Shown in pieces: positions 1-9,331 of a stretch of 29,843 nt of DNA (position 1 is its first letter; every line of letters begins with the position of its first letter). Below the pieces are notes generated by a model, which did not search any database, was not told where the DNA came from, and was given only the letters and a program-made list of their open reading frames with translations. Origin of the DNA: Bacteroidota bacterium. GTDB lineage: Bacteria > Bacteroidota > Bacteroidia > Bacteroidales > VadinHA17. The DNA lies in the NCBI GenBank assembly GCA_012838685.1, contig DUOU01000196.1, positions 1-29,843 of the forward strand. The letters run 5' to 3'. The translations under genes and the position numbers were made by a program.

Positions 1-3000
1 ACGCGGATGTGCTGCTCGACGCGGCGATAGCAACCAACGCTTCCGACGTCTCCGACCTACAGGACGAGGTGGACAGGATAGAAACAGGGGCGGGACTCGA
101 TGCTAACGGCAACTACGTCGCGAACGCCGGAACAAACTACATCGGAGCGGCAACGAGCCTGAACAACGCCGACGTCATCCTGGACGCGCGGGCAAAAACC
201 AACGCCGATAACCTGGCGACGGAAACGGCCAACAGGACAAGCGCTGATGCAACAATCCAGGCGGAACTGGACGCGACACAGACAGGAGCGGGACTGGGCA
301 CCGACGGAACATACGTGGCCAACTCCGGAACTAACTACATTGACGCCGCGGCGAGCCTCGCCGGAGCGGATCTGCTCCTCGACGCCGCGATAGCCTCCAA
401 CGCCACGAACGTTTCAAACCTCCAAACATTAACAGGAATAGCAACGGGAAATACTGATCTTGGTACGTTTACAGGAACAATAATACCGAATAACAGTACA
501 ATAAAATCGGCGCTCCAGGCCTTAGAAACGGACTTAGATACCCAAACCGATGATCAAACCGCTGCAGAGGTGCCATTTACCTCTACCGGTAACCTATCCT
601 CAACAAATGTACAAAATGCGTTGGAGGAACTTGATCTGGAAAAACTGGCGTTAGCCGGTGGAACAATGTCAGGCCCCATAGATATGGGAACAAACAATAT
701 CACCAATGGGGGCTCCATTTCTGGTACAACATTGACCGACGGTACCTTAACAATTACTGGTGGCGCGATCAGCGGCGCAACTTCAATTGCGGCCACAAGT
801 TTAACTACCTCGGGAAATATAGCGGCTACGGGAACTGTTTCCGGATTAAATCTCTCCGGCACCAATAGCGGAGATGTAACTTTGGGTACTGCTAACGGAC
901 TTGGATTAATGGGACAACAATTAAGTCTTGCTTTAGTGACTACGACTACTCCCGGCGCAATGAGCGCCACAGATAAAACCAAGCTTGACGGAATTGAGTC
1001 GGGCGCGGAAGTTAACGTGAACGCCGACTGGAACGCAAGCAGCGGAGATGCGGAAATACTTAATAAACCAACAACTTTGGCCGGTTATGGAATTACTGAC
1101 GCCATGAGTACTTCCCATGCAGCGAATGGAATATCATCCGCAAATATTACGGATTGGAATACAGCATACGGATGGGGAAATCATTCAACCGTTGGTTATC
1201 TGACAAGCTATACTGAAACTGATCCTGTTGTAAAAGCTATAAACGGTCTGGTCAAATCTGACGGAACAACAATATCTGCTGCCACCGCGGGAACTGATTA
1301 TCTAACTCCTTCAGGAGATGGCTCCGCATTGACAGGGTTAACCGGAGGACAAATTACCGGCAATATTTCAGGAAATGCCGCAAACGTAACCGGAACTGTA
1401 GCTATCGCTAATGGCGGTACCGGCCAAACAACACAACAAGCGGCAATCAACGCATTGGTAAATAATGTTGTAACAGCTGGTTCATTCCTTAGGGGAGATG
1501 GTACAAATGTTAGTATGTCGACTATCCAGGCCTCAGATGTTCCGATACTTAACCAAAACACTACTGGCACGGCGGCAAACGTAACCGGAGTGGTTGCCGT
1601 GGCTCATGGTGGAACAGGAGTAACAACATTTGGCGGCACAAATTCAATCTTGTATACCACCGCCGCCAATAATCTGGGTTCAATCAACACCGCGAACAAC
1701 GGTATTCTTGTAACCAACGGAACAGGGGTACCATCAATAGGGAACAGTGTTGGAGCGGCTTTGACTATGCCTTCAATAAACCTGTCGGCAACTTCCAACC
1801 AGGTGGTGATGCAAAGCGGGGGGGTCACAGGTACATTATCCTGGACACCCACAACAACAAATAAAACCATAACCTTCCCGGACGCATCGGGTGAAGTCGC
1901 GTTAAAGAGCGCTGGGGCAAGCTGGCTGGTTGACGGCAATTCGGGAACAGACGCATCCATCAATTTTATTGGCACCACTGATAACCAGGATGTAGTTTTA
2001 AAAGCGAATAATACTGAGCGCCTGAGAATTCAATCAACTTCAGGGGACATTAAAATTGGAGATGCGAATTCCGGTACCGTGAAGGCTACAAAAGAACTGG
2101 TAATGAGACAAGATGGTGATGATAACGGATCTTCAATATTGACATTAAGGAACAGATCCGATCAAAATGGCGCTATCCTTGAAACAACAAACACAACTCG
2201 CACATTAGTAGACTTTATATTTAAGACCTCTGATGGAGCTTCCGGTACTGTTCAGAGAAATATAAGGTTTGAAGAGAGAGCGGCGGCCCGCACCGGCGCT
2301 CCTTCGTTCCATATAGGTGGAGGTAGCGGTGCCACGGCCAATCCCGATAATCCCACATTATCGGTAGGAGATAATTATTCCGCATTTGGTCGACCGCTTT
2401 ACATAAGCAATATAAGCAATACAGCCGGTACGCATTATGCCAATCCCACCGCCCTACTGCAGTTGGATGCGGGTACTGCCGCCGCTGGAACAGCTCCTCT
2501 TAAACTTACGGCGGGAACATTGTTATCAACCGCTGAAGCGGGTGCAATAGAATATGATGGTACCGTTTTCTATTCCACTCCCACAACTTCATCTAGAGGC
2601 ATAAGTCCTTCTGAATTTTTTGTGGCGCTTACAGCCGATTATACGGGATCAAATAGCATTTTAGACCAAAAGGTATTCAATGTTCCAAACAACGGTGCCA
2701 TTACCTTGGCGGGCTCAACAACATATATGTTCGAGGGTCAGTATTTCATTACATCTATTGGCGGCTACAGTACAAGTCTTCGAACATCTTTTGGAGGAGG
2801 CGCAAGCATCGCAAGTATATCCTATTCGACAACCGCAATAAAGGGCAGTGCGGCTACCTATCAAAATCCCACAATTTCTCATGTATCAACAACCATCGGC
2901 ACTATCATTACACCAGCAAATTCATATAATGGTTATATCACTGTCATTATCAAGGGTATTGTCAGAACGGGCTCAAACGGAGGAACATTTATTCCGCAAT

Positions 3001-3110
3001 TCGGTTTTACTGTTGCTCCCGGCGCGGCTCCCATAGTAAAAAAGAATAGTTACTTTAAAATTTACCCTATCGGCTCAAATACGGTAACCTCGGTAGGAAA
3101 TTGGAACTAA
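1..3110 (+). CDS. Phage-tail-fibre-like repeat protein, 5' end cut by window
   Basis: The frame is open from the first bases. The GTG at 9 is an internal codon: bases 3-20 read ADVLLD, matching ADLLLD of a later repeat, so the true start lies upstream. More than 1035 residues are visible, rich in Gly, Thr, Asn, Ser and Ala. In order: about three degenerate repeats (3 to about 455), a segment with AGGTMSGPIDMGTNNI (about 655-710), the tail-fibre motifs TDKTKLDGIESGAEVN and KPTTLAGYGITDA (about 960-1105), DWNTAYGWGNHSTVGYLTSY (about 1155-1215), two ANVTG-VA-GGTG repeats, and a C-terminal head (about 2620-3107) ending GSNTVTSVGNWN. These motifs are known from phage tail fibres and from large Bacteroidota surface proteins. 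Neither an S74 endosialidase chaperone domain nor a T9SS sorting domain is visible. No phage genes adjoin it, so I infer a host adhesin, though a phage remnant remains possible. It ends 18 bases before the first FKBP gene. Confidence 0.75.
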   Translation, partial: ADVLLDAAIATNASDVSDLQDEVDRIETGAGLDANGNYVANAGTNYIGAATSLNNADVILDARAKTNADNLATETANRTSADATIQAELDATQTGAGLGTDGTYVANSGTNYIDAAASLAGADLLLDAAIASNATNVSNLQTLTGIATGNTDLGTFTGTIIPNNSTIKSALQALETDLDTQTDDQTAAEVPFTSTGNLSSTNVQNALEELDLEKLALAGGTMSGPIDMGTNNITNGGSISGTTLTDGTLTITGGAISGATSIAATSLTTSGNIAATGTVSGLNLSGTNSGDVTLGTANGLGLMGQQLSLALVTTTTPGAMSATDKTKLDGIESGAEVNVNADWNASSGDAEILNKPTTLAGYGITDAMSTSHAANGISSANITDWNTAYGWGNHSTVGYLTSYTETDPVVKAINGLVKSDGTTISAATAGTDYLTPSGDGSALTGLTGGQITGNISGNAANVTGTVAIANGGTGQTTQQAAINALVNNVVTAGSFLRGDGTNVSMSTIQASDVPILNQNTTGTAANVTGVVAVAHGGTGVTTFGGTNSILYTTAANNLGSINTANNGILVTNGTGVPSIGNSVGAALTMPSINLSATSNQVVMQSGGVTGTLSWTPTTTNKTITFPDASGEVALKSAGASWLVDGNSGTDASINFIGTTDNQDVVLKANNTERLRIQSTSGDIKIGDANSGTVKATKELVMRQDGDDNGSSILTLRNRSDQNGAILETTNTTRTLVDFIFKTSDGASGTVQRNIRFEERAAARTGAPSFHIGGGSGATANPDNPTLSVGDNYSAFGRPLYISNISNTAGTHYANPTALLQLDAGTAAAGTAPLKLTAGTLLSTAEAGAIEYDGTVFYSTPTTSSRGISPSEFFVALTADYTGSNSILDQKVFNVPNNGAITLAGSTTYMFEGQYFITSIGGYSTSLRTSFGGGASIASISYSTTAIKGSAATYQNPTISHVSTTIGTIITPANSYNGYITVIIKGIVRTGSNGGTFIPQFGFTVAPGAAPIVKKNSYFKIYPIGSNTVTSVGNWN
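3..455 (+). repeat. Three degenerate N-terminal repeats in the tail-fibre-like protein
   Basis: Units start near 3, 168 and 366. Each opens with AD-[VL]-[LI]-LDA and a helical-looking N/A/D-rich stretch. The first two continue into TGAGL-x-x-[ND]G-x-YVAN-[AS]GTNYI-[GD]AA; the third departs from the pattern after SNATNVSNLQ. The unit length varies (about 55 to 66 residues). The pattern suggests trimeric coiled-coil and loop segments of a fibre shaft, which is inference. Bases 1-420 are clearly more GC-rich than what follows. Confidence 0.7.
1371..1626 (+). repeat. Duplicated ANVTG/GGTG fibre motif
   Basis: Two copies of an approximately 20-residue motif occur inside the tail-fibre-like protein: GNAANVTGTVAIANGGTGQT near 1371-1430 and GTAANVTGVVAVAHGGTGVT near 1566-1625. 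This motif recurs in tail-fibre and fibre-like surface proteins, often in several copies along a beta-rich shaft. Confidence 0.65.
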
Positions 3111-3128
3111 TAAACATAATTGAAGAAT

Positions 3129-3830
3129 ATGAAAAAAACACTTAATACAGTTGTCGCGCTATTTATTATGTCGGTTTCTCTACAGGCCCAACAAACCCAG
3201 GCAGTACAACCGGCACAGGCACAGGATCAGGCAGGGCTTTCAACCCAGACCGACTCCGCTCAATATATTCTTGGGGCTTATCTGGGTCTTTATATGAATG
3301 CCCAGGGTCTCTACGTAACCAACCCGGATCTGTTCCTTAAGGGGATGGATGACGCTCTGACCCATAAGGAGTTATTGGTGAGCGCCGATAGTATCAACAT
3401 CTTCATGAACCAATATATAAATATTTCGGTGATGGAGAAAAACAGGGCGCTTGAGGAGGAGTTGTTCACAAGTCTCAGGTCAATGGATGGGGTTGGATCG
3501 CTTCCAACCGGGGTCTATTATATGGTGGCCAGGAACGGGACAGGAAGAAGACCCCTGGCAACAGATTCCGTCACGATAAACATTAGAGGATTTCTGCCGG
3601 AGGGGACAGTTTTTGAGGATACCTACGCTACAAACCGGCCGTTTACAACAACTCCCATAAACCTTATCCCGGGAATGAGAGACGCTATCCAAATAATGCC
3701 CGAAGGATCTTCATGGAGAATCTTTATTCCAAATTCGCAGGCCTATGGGGCAAATGGTATTCAAGGGATGATCCCGGCCTATTCGGCTTTGGTTTTTGAT
3801 GTGGACCTGATTGAGGTAAAAGGTGAATAA
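3129..3830 (+). CDS. Secreted FKBP-type peptidyl-prolyl isomerase (first of tandem pair)
   Basis: The product is about 233 residues with a Sec signal peptide (MKKTLNTVVALFIMSVSLQA), a short Gln-rich linker, an N-terminal helical FKBP_N-like region (about residues 40-130) and a C-terminal FKBP domain (about 145-233). I chose the ATG at 3129 over an in-frame TTG at 3120 because it starts cleanly at the signal peptide. The FKBP signatures are GTVFEDTY, LIPGMRDAIQIMPEGSSWRI and QAYGANGIQGMIPAYSALVFDVDLIEV. By alignment with FKBP12, the pocket tryptophan (W59) is Met, the first pocket tyrosine (Y26) is Ile and D37 is Glu, so catalysis may be weak and a chaperone role is plausible. It lies 18 bases after the tail-fibre-like gene and is a clear paralogue of the next gene. 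It presumably acts in the periplasm on exported proteins. Confidence 0.85.
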   Translation: MKKTLNTVVALFIMSVSLQAQQTQAVQPAQAQDQAGLSTQTDSAQYILGAYLGLYMNAQGLYVTNPDLFLKGMDDALTHKELLVSADSINIFMNQYINISVMEKNRALEEELFTSLRSMDGVGSLPTGVYYMVARNGTGRRPLATDSVTINIRGFLPEGTVFEDTYATNRPFTTTPINLIPGMRDAIQIMPEGSSWRIFIPNSQAYGANGIQGMIPAYSALVFDVDLIEVKGE

Positions 3831-3905
3831 ACAGTGGTTTGATTGTGCATAATATCAAGTTGTCACCGATATGTGATTGAAGCGAAAAGCGAAACGAATT
3901 GAACA

Positions 3906-4670
3906 ATGGAGTTAAACGAAAAAAACAAAAACATAACAATGAACAACAATAAAAAATATATGCGCGCAATAAAAACGATACCGATAATATTTCTCGCAAC
4001 GTTGCTTGTCTCTTCGGAGATGTTCGGCCAATCCTCTTACCAAGGCAGAGTGTTGAACAATGCGACAGATTCCTCACAGTATGTTCTGGGGCTATATTTC
4101 GCCAGATATCTGGAGGCCAACAACCTTGAAATAACGGACAACAATCTGTTCAATATGGGGTTAAACGACGGAACAAAAGGATCCGCAACATTGATAGAAT
4201 CCGATAGCATTACCTCGCTGATGACAAGCATGATATTTAATGCGACCAAAGAGGCGAACAGCAAAGCGGAAAAGGAGCTGTTCGACGGACTCAGGCTTCA
4301 GGGAATGGATATGACACCCGGCGGTGTCTTCTATACTGTTAGAAAAGTCGGTTCAGGGATAACTCCCGCATTAAATGACTCTGTAATCATCAATTATAAG
4401 GGATATCTGCCGAAAGGAACGCTGTTCCAGGATTCTTACGCGGCAAACACACCACTGAGAAGCACTCCCGAGGGGCTGATAGAGGGGATGAAAGAGGCTA
4501 TCCAGTTAATGCCGGAAGGCTCCACCTGGAGAATGTACATACCTTCCGCATTTGCTTACGGTGAAACGGGAATAGCGGGACTTATTCCCATCTATTCAGC
4601 TGTAATATTTGACGTGGAACTGGTACAGGTAAAACCGGCGAGAAGGAGTAGAACCAACAGAAACAGGTAA
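3906..4670 (+). CDS. Secreted FKBP-type peptidyl-prolyl isomerase (second of tandem pair)
   Basis: The product is up to 254 residues. Its hydrophobic signal segment (IKTIPIIFLATLLVSSEMFG) sits better behind the in-frame ATGs at 3939 or 3960, so 3906 may be too far upstream. Shared blocks with the upstream protein include the helical N-terminal region beginning DSSQYVLG, GTLFQDSYAANTP, IEGMKEAIQLMPEGSTWRMY and AYGETGIAGLIPIYSA, showing a tandem duplication. Here the first pocket tyrosine is retained (INYKG), but the W59 equivalent is again Met and the D37 position is Gln. The tail is basic (PARRSRTNRNR). The role is probably folding help for secreted or outer-membrane proteins. The neighbouring T9SS exoprotein and the tail-fibre-like protein are obvious candidate clients, which is inference. 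Confidence 0.85.
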   Translation: MELNEKNKNITMNNNKKYMRAIKTIPIIFLATLLVSSEMFGQSSYQGRVLNNATDSSQYVLGLYFARYLEANNLEITDNNLFNMGLNDGTKGSATLIESDSITSLMTSMIFNATKEANSKAEKELFDGLRLQGMDMTPGGVFYTVRKVGSGITPALNDSVIINYKGYLPKGTLFQDSYAANTPLRSTPEGLIEGMKEAIQLMPEGSTWRMYIPSAFAYGETGIAGLIPIYSAVIFDVELVQVKPARRSRTNRNR

Positions 4671-4773
4671 AATTTGGAAGATATATCTGCCGACATAGAG
4701 CAGTAAAGAAAAAGAATTAATAATTATAAAAAACAACTCTCCTGAACGATTGTAAACAGAGAAAGCAGTATTA

Positions 4774-7700
4774 ATGAAGATTAAAGCAACATATCCGTTT
4801 TCAATATCCAAGAACGGGAAGAGAAGCTGCCATACTCCCATCTTCTCCCTCCTTTTCACGGTTATGCTGTTTTTGTCGACAACATTGAACGGTCAGGTTA
4901 TATCCAACAACAACGCTTATCTCAACATCACCAAAAAATCGGTTGTCAGTTCAAAAGATTTTTTTAACGCTTCGAACGGACATCTCAGCAATTTTGGAAC
5001 ACTCAGTCTTAGCGGGAACTTCTCCAATTTCGCCACATCCCGGGGAAACGGCCTCTATAGGTTGGATGGTAATTGGTTAAATACAGGTATTTTCAATCGG
5101 GATTTCAGTACCGTACTGCTGAAAGGCAGTGGAAACCAAACAATCACAAGTGTCGGTGGAGCCACATTCTTCAACCTCTCCATCAACAACAGCGGCGCCC
5201 CCTCCTCTTACAGGATAATAATGGACAATGATGTTACGGTCACGGATACACTCTCCATAGCTAACGGCAATATCGATCCCCAAACAAACCTGCTCTATCT
5301 TTCCAGCAATAAGGCCGCTTCGTTATCGTATACATCTACAACCGGAAGCAGGATAATGGGAAAGTTCCAGAGGGGAGTTGGCGAGCGGGGAATCTATCTT
5401 TTCCCCTTGGGTTACGATCATTATAACCCTATAACCATTACCACCAACAATATCCCCGATAGCGGTCCGATATTGTCGCAGTTCTTTACCGTTAACCCCG
5501 GCTCGGGAGGACTGCCTATCCCCGATCCCCCCGTGGAGGTTTGGGAGGCTTACCCTGACGGTTTCTGGCGTCTCACGGCCGGAAACTTCTTCTCATCGAA
5601 CAACTTCAACGTAAGCGTGAACGCGGCGGGATTCACTGATTCCATATTCCCATCTACCCGCCTATTAAAACGTACAGCGGCCAATCCTTGGGTAATTGAT
5701 GGTTATCATATCGATGCCGACAACATTGGCCAAAACATTATTCACCGCGGTGAACTGTCGGGCGACATCGCGCCGACAGGTACGGAATTTGCCCTCGGCA
5801 GGGTGAGAGCTATCATAACCGAGCAACCTATCGACACGACTGTTTGCGAAACAACCGACGCCACGTTCAGCGTTGCCGCCATCGGTGTACAAAAACTGAG
5901 ATACTTCTGGTACCGGCTCGAATCGGGCATAGGTGTCCGCATTTCCAACATAGGACCCAAATATTCCGGCGCCAGGAGCAGTACACTTACAATTCATAAT
6001 GCCCAACTATCCGATATCGGAGATTATTTCTGCGTTGTGGCCGATAGAAACAACAACAGGGTATCAACCGACACCGTTCACCTGCATGTGAACAAGATAC
6101 CTGTCGCGACTGTCAGCATAACCGCCCAAGACCATGAATGTTCCAATATCGAATTCGAAGATATAGCGTTGGGTTTCTCCTGGTGGGATGCCGGTTCCAC
6201 GTTCGTCTGGGAACGCGACAACCCAGCGGGAATAGTCTCCGCGATACCGATGACGGGCACCGCCAACAACATAGGCGACGTTATTGAAGGTCTGTTCACC
6301 AACACCACCGATGCGCCGATAACGGTCACATTCACAATAACCCCCGTTGGCCCTGCTCCTACCTTCTGTATAGGGGAGTCTGTTACCTCTACCGTCACCG
6401 TCAACCCGATTCCAAGGGTAATTGTCGCCGATACTATCTCGGAAATATGTTACGGAGCGGAGATGTCGGTTCTCCTGACCACCCCTACCGTGATGACCAA
6501 AGGTATGGTAAGGTTTGACTATACTGTTGGTATTACAGGTATGCCGGGAGATGTTGTCGGAAACACCGCACCGGCGAACAACCTGTCAGACAATACGCTG
6601 TTGACCTATGCCTATACCAATAGCGCCGACTCACTCAATTCCGTATTCTATCACATAACCCCACAAAACAATCAATCGGGTTGCTATGCCGGTGATATTG
6701 TAACCGCCGAGGTAAAGGTACACCCAAAACCGCTGAGGGAGGTATATATCTCCAAACCGTTCACATGTTTTGGAAACCTGGATGGTGTTCTTACAGCCGT
6801 TCTCGCCAAATCGTCAAAACCCAGCACATTGCACTGGAAGGGACCATGGGGAGTCGATGAAACATACCAGGAAACCTCTGACACAAGTAATTTCTCGATA
6901 TTATATTCAGGCCCGTATAACCTGACGGTTACAGATGACCTTAACTGTAGCAACTCTATCAACAATACACTTGTATTTGGTACATCATTCGGGACATTAT
7001 TCTCGGCAGGGACAAAAGCCAGCGGATATAACACCACCTGTTGGTACACGAATGACGGAACTATCACTCTTGGCGAAATGGACAACGTAGATGCTCCTTT
7101 CGAATATTGGATATTGTTCAATGACCAGGATACTGTTCGTCACGGAACCTTGGCGACACAATATGAGCTCAAAACCGAAACAGGTCTGGCTCCCGGATAT
7201 TACAAACTGATCCTGAAAGACGCTAATGGTTGTTACAACGAATACTTTCCCGAGATCATTATAGTGGCCCCTCCCATGATTAAAATCCACTCGTTCGGCA
7301 AATCGGACTACCTCGGCTATAACGTAAGTTGTGCCGGGTATAACGATGGTTCCGTGTGGATCGATTCCATCTCCGGTGGAAACAAAAATTACAGTTATTT
7401 CTGGTACACATATGATGGAGCAATAACGGGCGATAATACCCAAGACCGACTGGACAGTATCCCCGCGGGCAAGTACTTCGTAAGGGTAACCGACTGGTTG
7501 GGGTGTGAGATAATTGATAGCGTAACAATTACACAGCCCGAGGGTATGAATCTCGACAGTTACACTGTTTCTCTAAGTCAAGACGGTAACTACAATATCT
7601 CCTGTTACGGAGGAACCGATGGATTCATCGAAATGGAGATAACGGGAGGATTGGGCGGCTACTCCTATTCCTGGACCAACAACGAAGGTTACGAATCAAC

Positions 7701-9327
7701 CGAGAAAGATATTTATAACCTATCCGCGGGAACTTATACCGCAACGGTAACCGACCAGAACGGATGTATACTAAAAATAGCCCCGGCATCTATCCTGCCG
7801 GAATTTACCCTTTCAGAACCCCTCCCACTATCGTTGGAGGCCGATATATCAGTGTCAACCGACGGAACTCACAATATCAACTGCTTTGGGGGAACAGGAT
7901 CCATCGATATTACCGTCAGCGGTGGAAGTACCGGCAATTACAGTTATGATTGGACAACTACCGACGGTCTGGGCCTGACAGCTTCAGCTGAAGATCAACC
8001 TTCAATTACGGCCGGAAGCTACCGACTCAGGGTGACCGACCTCAACGGATGCGCGATTGATACCACATTTACGCTTACGGAACCATCACCTGTTGGCTCG
8101 GTTCTGAACCCTACCCACATAACCTGCTATCCTGAGGGTTTCAACAATGGATCTATTGACCTCTCGATTACCGGAGGCGTTGGGCCGTACAGTGGATTTG
8201 TCTGGTCCAATGGCGCCACCTCCGAGGATATTTCAGGACTGACCGAAGGCAAATATACCGTGACATTTGTCGACTCCAACGGTTGTTCCAAAACCGATTC
8301 AACCTACATTGAGTTGCCACCAGATCTGATCTTTACGACCACGGTGTCGGATTACAACGGATTCAATGTTTCATGTCATGGATCGTCAGATGGCTGGATC
8401 AAGGTCGATATGGAAAGCGGCAGGGCCCCATATACCATAACATGGAGCCGGGAGGGAGGTGGATATTATGCGGAAAATACCGACAGTGTGTCCGGCCTCT
8501 CCTCGGGAAAATATATTCTTCATATCATTGACGCCAGTATGTGCGAGGCAACCGAGATAATCGAGATAACACAGCCCGGACAATTCAGCCTGATAACCGA
8601 CCTGTCAACGAGCATGGCCGGCGGTTATAACATCAATTGTTACGGCGACAGTTCCGCCTCCATAAACATAGTTACCGTAAACAATGTTGGTATTGCTTCA
8701 TACCTCTGGTCAGATGGAGAGACCACAGCCAACAGAAACAATATCCCGGCCGGAACCTACGGTCTGATCGTGACAGATGAGAACAACTGCGCCGTACATA
8801 CGGAAATCGAGATAACACAGCCCGACAGCATAGAATTAACGTTCAATATCCTGCAACCATGGTGCCCCGACAAACCTGATGGCGCCATCAGTGTAAACGC
8901 CACCGGAGGCGTGCCGGAATATAGTTATAAATGGGCGGATAACTCAACAGAAACAACGCTTACGAATATCTCTGAGGGTATATACACCGTAACGGTAAGT
9001 GACGCCAACGGATGTCTGGCGGGCCACAATGTGATACTTAGATCACAATACGAGTCCTGCCTGATAATCCCCAATGCGATATCTCCGAATGGCGACCTGA
9101 TAAACGATGTCTGGAATATCGGCTACAGTGAACTTTATCCCGATATGGAGGTCAGAATCCTCAACAGATGGGGAAGAACAGTTTGGAAATCGGCTAAAGG
9201 ATATCCCGACCCATGGGACGGCACCAATAGCAGGGGCAGGAGCTTATCCCTGGATTCATACCATTATATAATCGACTTCGGTGACGGAAGAAGACCGCAG
9301 GTAGGTAGCATAACCATAGTGAAATAA
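4774..9327 (+). CDS. SprB-repeat exoprotein with type B T9SS sorting domain
   Basis: The product is 1517 residues. A signal peptide (hydrophobic core SLLFTVMLFLSTTLNG) is followed by a beta-rich N-terminal region (about 45-345), an Ig-like domain (about 347-441, with the YxC-type end SDIGDYFCVVADR), two PKD-like domains (about 442-652), about nine SprB-like repeats (about 649-1429) and a gliding-motility-associated C-terminal domain beginning IIPNAISPNGDLINDVWNI. That last domain is the type B (CHU_C) signal for T9SS export. Known relatives include SprB of Flavobacterium johnsoniae, a mobile gliding adhesin that is several times longer. This protein is probably a secreted or cell-surface adhesin; whether it supports gliding cannot be read from sequence. 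The following PorP/SprF gene starts 4 bases after its stop, the expected pairing for type B substrates. Confidence 0.9.
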   Translation: MKIKATYPFSISKNGKRSCHTPIFSLLFTVMLFLSTTLNGQVISNNNAYLNITKKSVVSSKDFFNASNGHLSNFGTLSLSGNFSNFATSRGNGLYRLDGNWLNTGIFNRDFSTVLLKGSGNQTITSVGGATFFNLSINNSGAPSSYRIIMDNDVTVTDTLSIANGNIDPQTNLLYLSSNKAASLSYTSTTGSRIMGKFQRGVGERGIYLFPLGYDHYNPITITTNNIPDSGPILSQFFTVNPGSGGLPIPDPPVEVWEAYPDGFWRLTAGNFFSSNNFNVSVNAAGFTDSIFPSTRLLKRTAANPWVIDGYHIDADNIGQNIIHRGELSGDIAPTGTEFALGRVRAIITEQPIDTTVCETTDATFSVAAIGVQKLRYFWYRLESGIGVRISNIGPKYSGARSSTLTIHNAQLSDIGDYFCVVADRNNNRVSTDTVHLHVNKIPVATVSITAQDHECSNIEFEDIALGFSWWDAGSTFVWERDNPAGIVSAIPMTGTANNIGDVIEGLFTNTTDAPITVTFTITPVGPAPTFCIGESVTSTVTVNPIPRVIVADTISEICYGAEMSVLLTTPTVMTKGMVRFDYTVGITGMPGDVVGNTAPANNLSDNTLLTYAYTNSADSLNSVFYHITPQNNQSGCYAGDIVTAEVKVHPKPLREVYISKPFTCFGNLDGVLTAVLAKSSKPSTLHWKGPWGVDETYQETSDTSNFSILYSGPYNLTVTDDLNCSNSINNTLVFGTSFGTLFSAGTKASGYNTTCWYTNDGTITLGEMDNVDAPFEYWILFNDQDTVRHGTLATQYELKTETGLAPGYYKLILKDANGCYNEYFPEIIIVAPPMIKIHSFGKSDYLGYNVSCAGYNDGSVWIDSISGGNKNYSYFWYTYDGAITGDNTQDRLDSIPAGKYFVRVTDWLGCEIIDSVTITQPEGMNLDSYTVSLSQDGNYNISCYGGTDGFIEMEITGGLGGYSYSWTNNEGYESTEKDIYNLSAGTYTATVTDQNGCILKIAPASILPEFTLSEPLPLSLEADISVSTDGTHNINCFGGTGSIDITVSGGSTGNYSYDWTTTDGLGLTASAEDQPSITAGSYRLRVTDLNGCAIDTTFTLTEPSPVGSVLNPTHITCYPEGFNNGSIDLSITGGVGPYSGFVWSNGATSEDISGLTEGKYTVTFVDSNGCSKTDSTYIELPPDLIFTTTVSDYNGFNVSCHGSSDGWIKVDMESGRAPYTITWSREGGGYYAENTDSVSGLSSGKYILHIIDASMCEATEIIEITQPGQFSLITDLSTSMAGGYNINCYGDSSASINIVTVNNVGIASYLWSDGETTANRNNIPAGTYGLIVTDENNCAVHTEIEITQPDSIELTFNILQPWCPDKPDGAISVNATGGVPEYSYKWADNSTETTLTNISEGIYTVTVSDANGCLAGHNVILRSQYESCLIIPNAISPNGDLINDVWNIGYSELYPDMEVRILNRWGRTVWKSAKGYPDPWDGTNSRGRSLSLDSYHYIIDFGDGRRPQVGSITIVK
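6718..9060 (+). repeat. About nine SprB-like repeats within the exoprotein gene
   Basis: Each repeat is about 75-95 residues with the skeleton (Y)N-[IV]-[ST]-C-x-G-x-x-DG-x-I, then GG-x-x-x-YSY-x-W, then [AS]-G-x-Y-x-[VL]-x-V-[TS]-D-x-[NL]-x-C, usually closing with a [TS]-[QE]-P linker. Approximate starts are 6718, 7000, 7276, 7546, 7829, 8092, 8326, 8584 and 8830. The copies are divergent in sequence, so this is an old expansion rather than a recent tandem duplication. The paired cysteines within each unit could form a disulfide. Confidence 0.8.
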
Positions 9328-9331
9328 CTGA

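Noticed and set aside
9..11. GTG as the start of the first gene
   Set aside because: The frame is open upstream and bases 3-20 repeat the ADxLLD motif found later, so the gene continues beyond the window edge.
554..1978. Long minus-strand open frames inside the tail-fibre-like gene
   Set aside because: They are compositional shadows of a repetitive Gly/Thr/Asn-rich gene and show no recognisable domain.
1..3110. Prophage call
   Set aside because: Only tail-fibre-like motifs are present; there are no integrase, terminase, capsid, tail or lysis genes and no attachment repeats in the window.
6078..8583. Minus-strand open frames inside the SprB-repeat gene
   Set aside because: They follow the codon pattern of the real gene on the opposite strand and match no family.
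6718..9060. CRISPR or DNA-level tandem repeat array
   Set aside because: The periodicity is at the protein level with divergent copies of about 80-95 residues; there are no identical short repeats with spacers.
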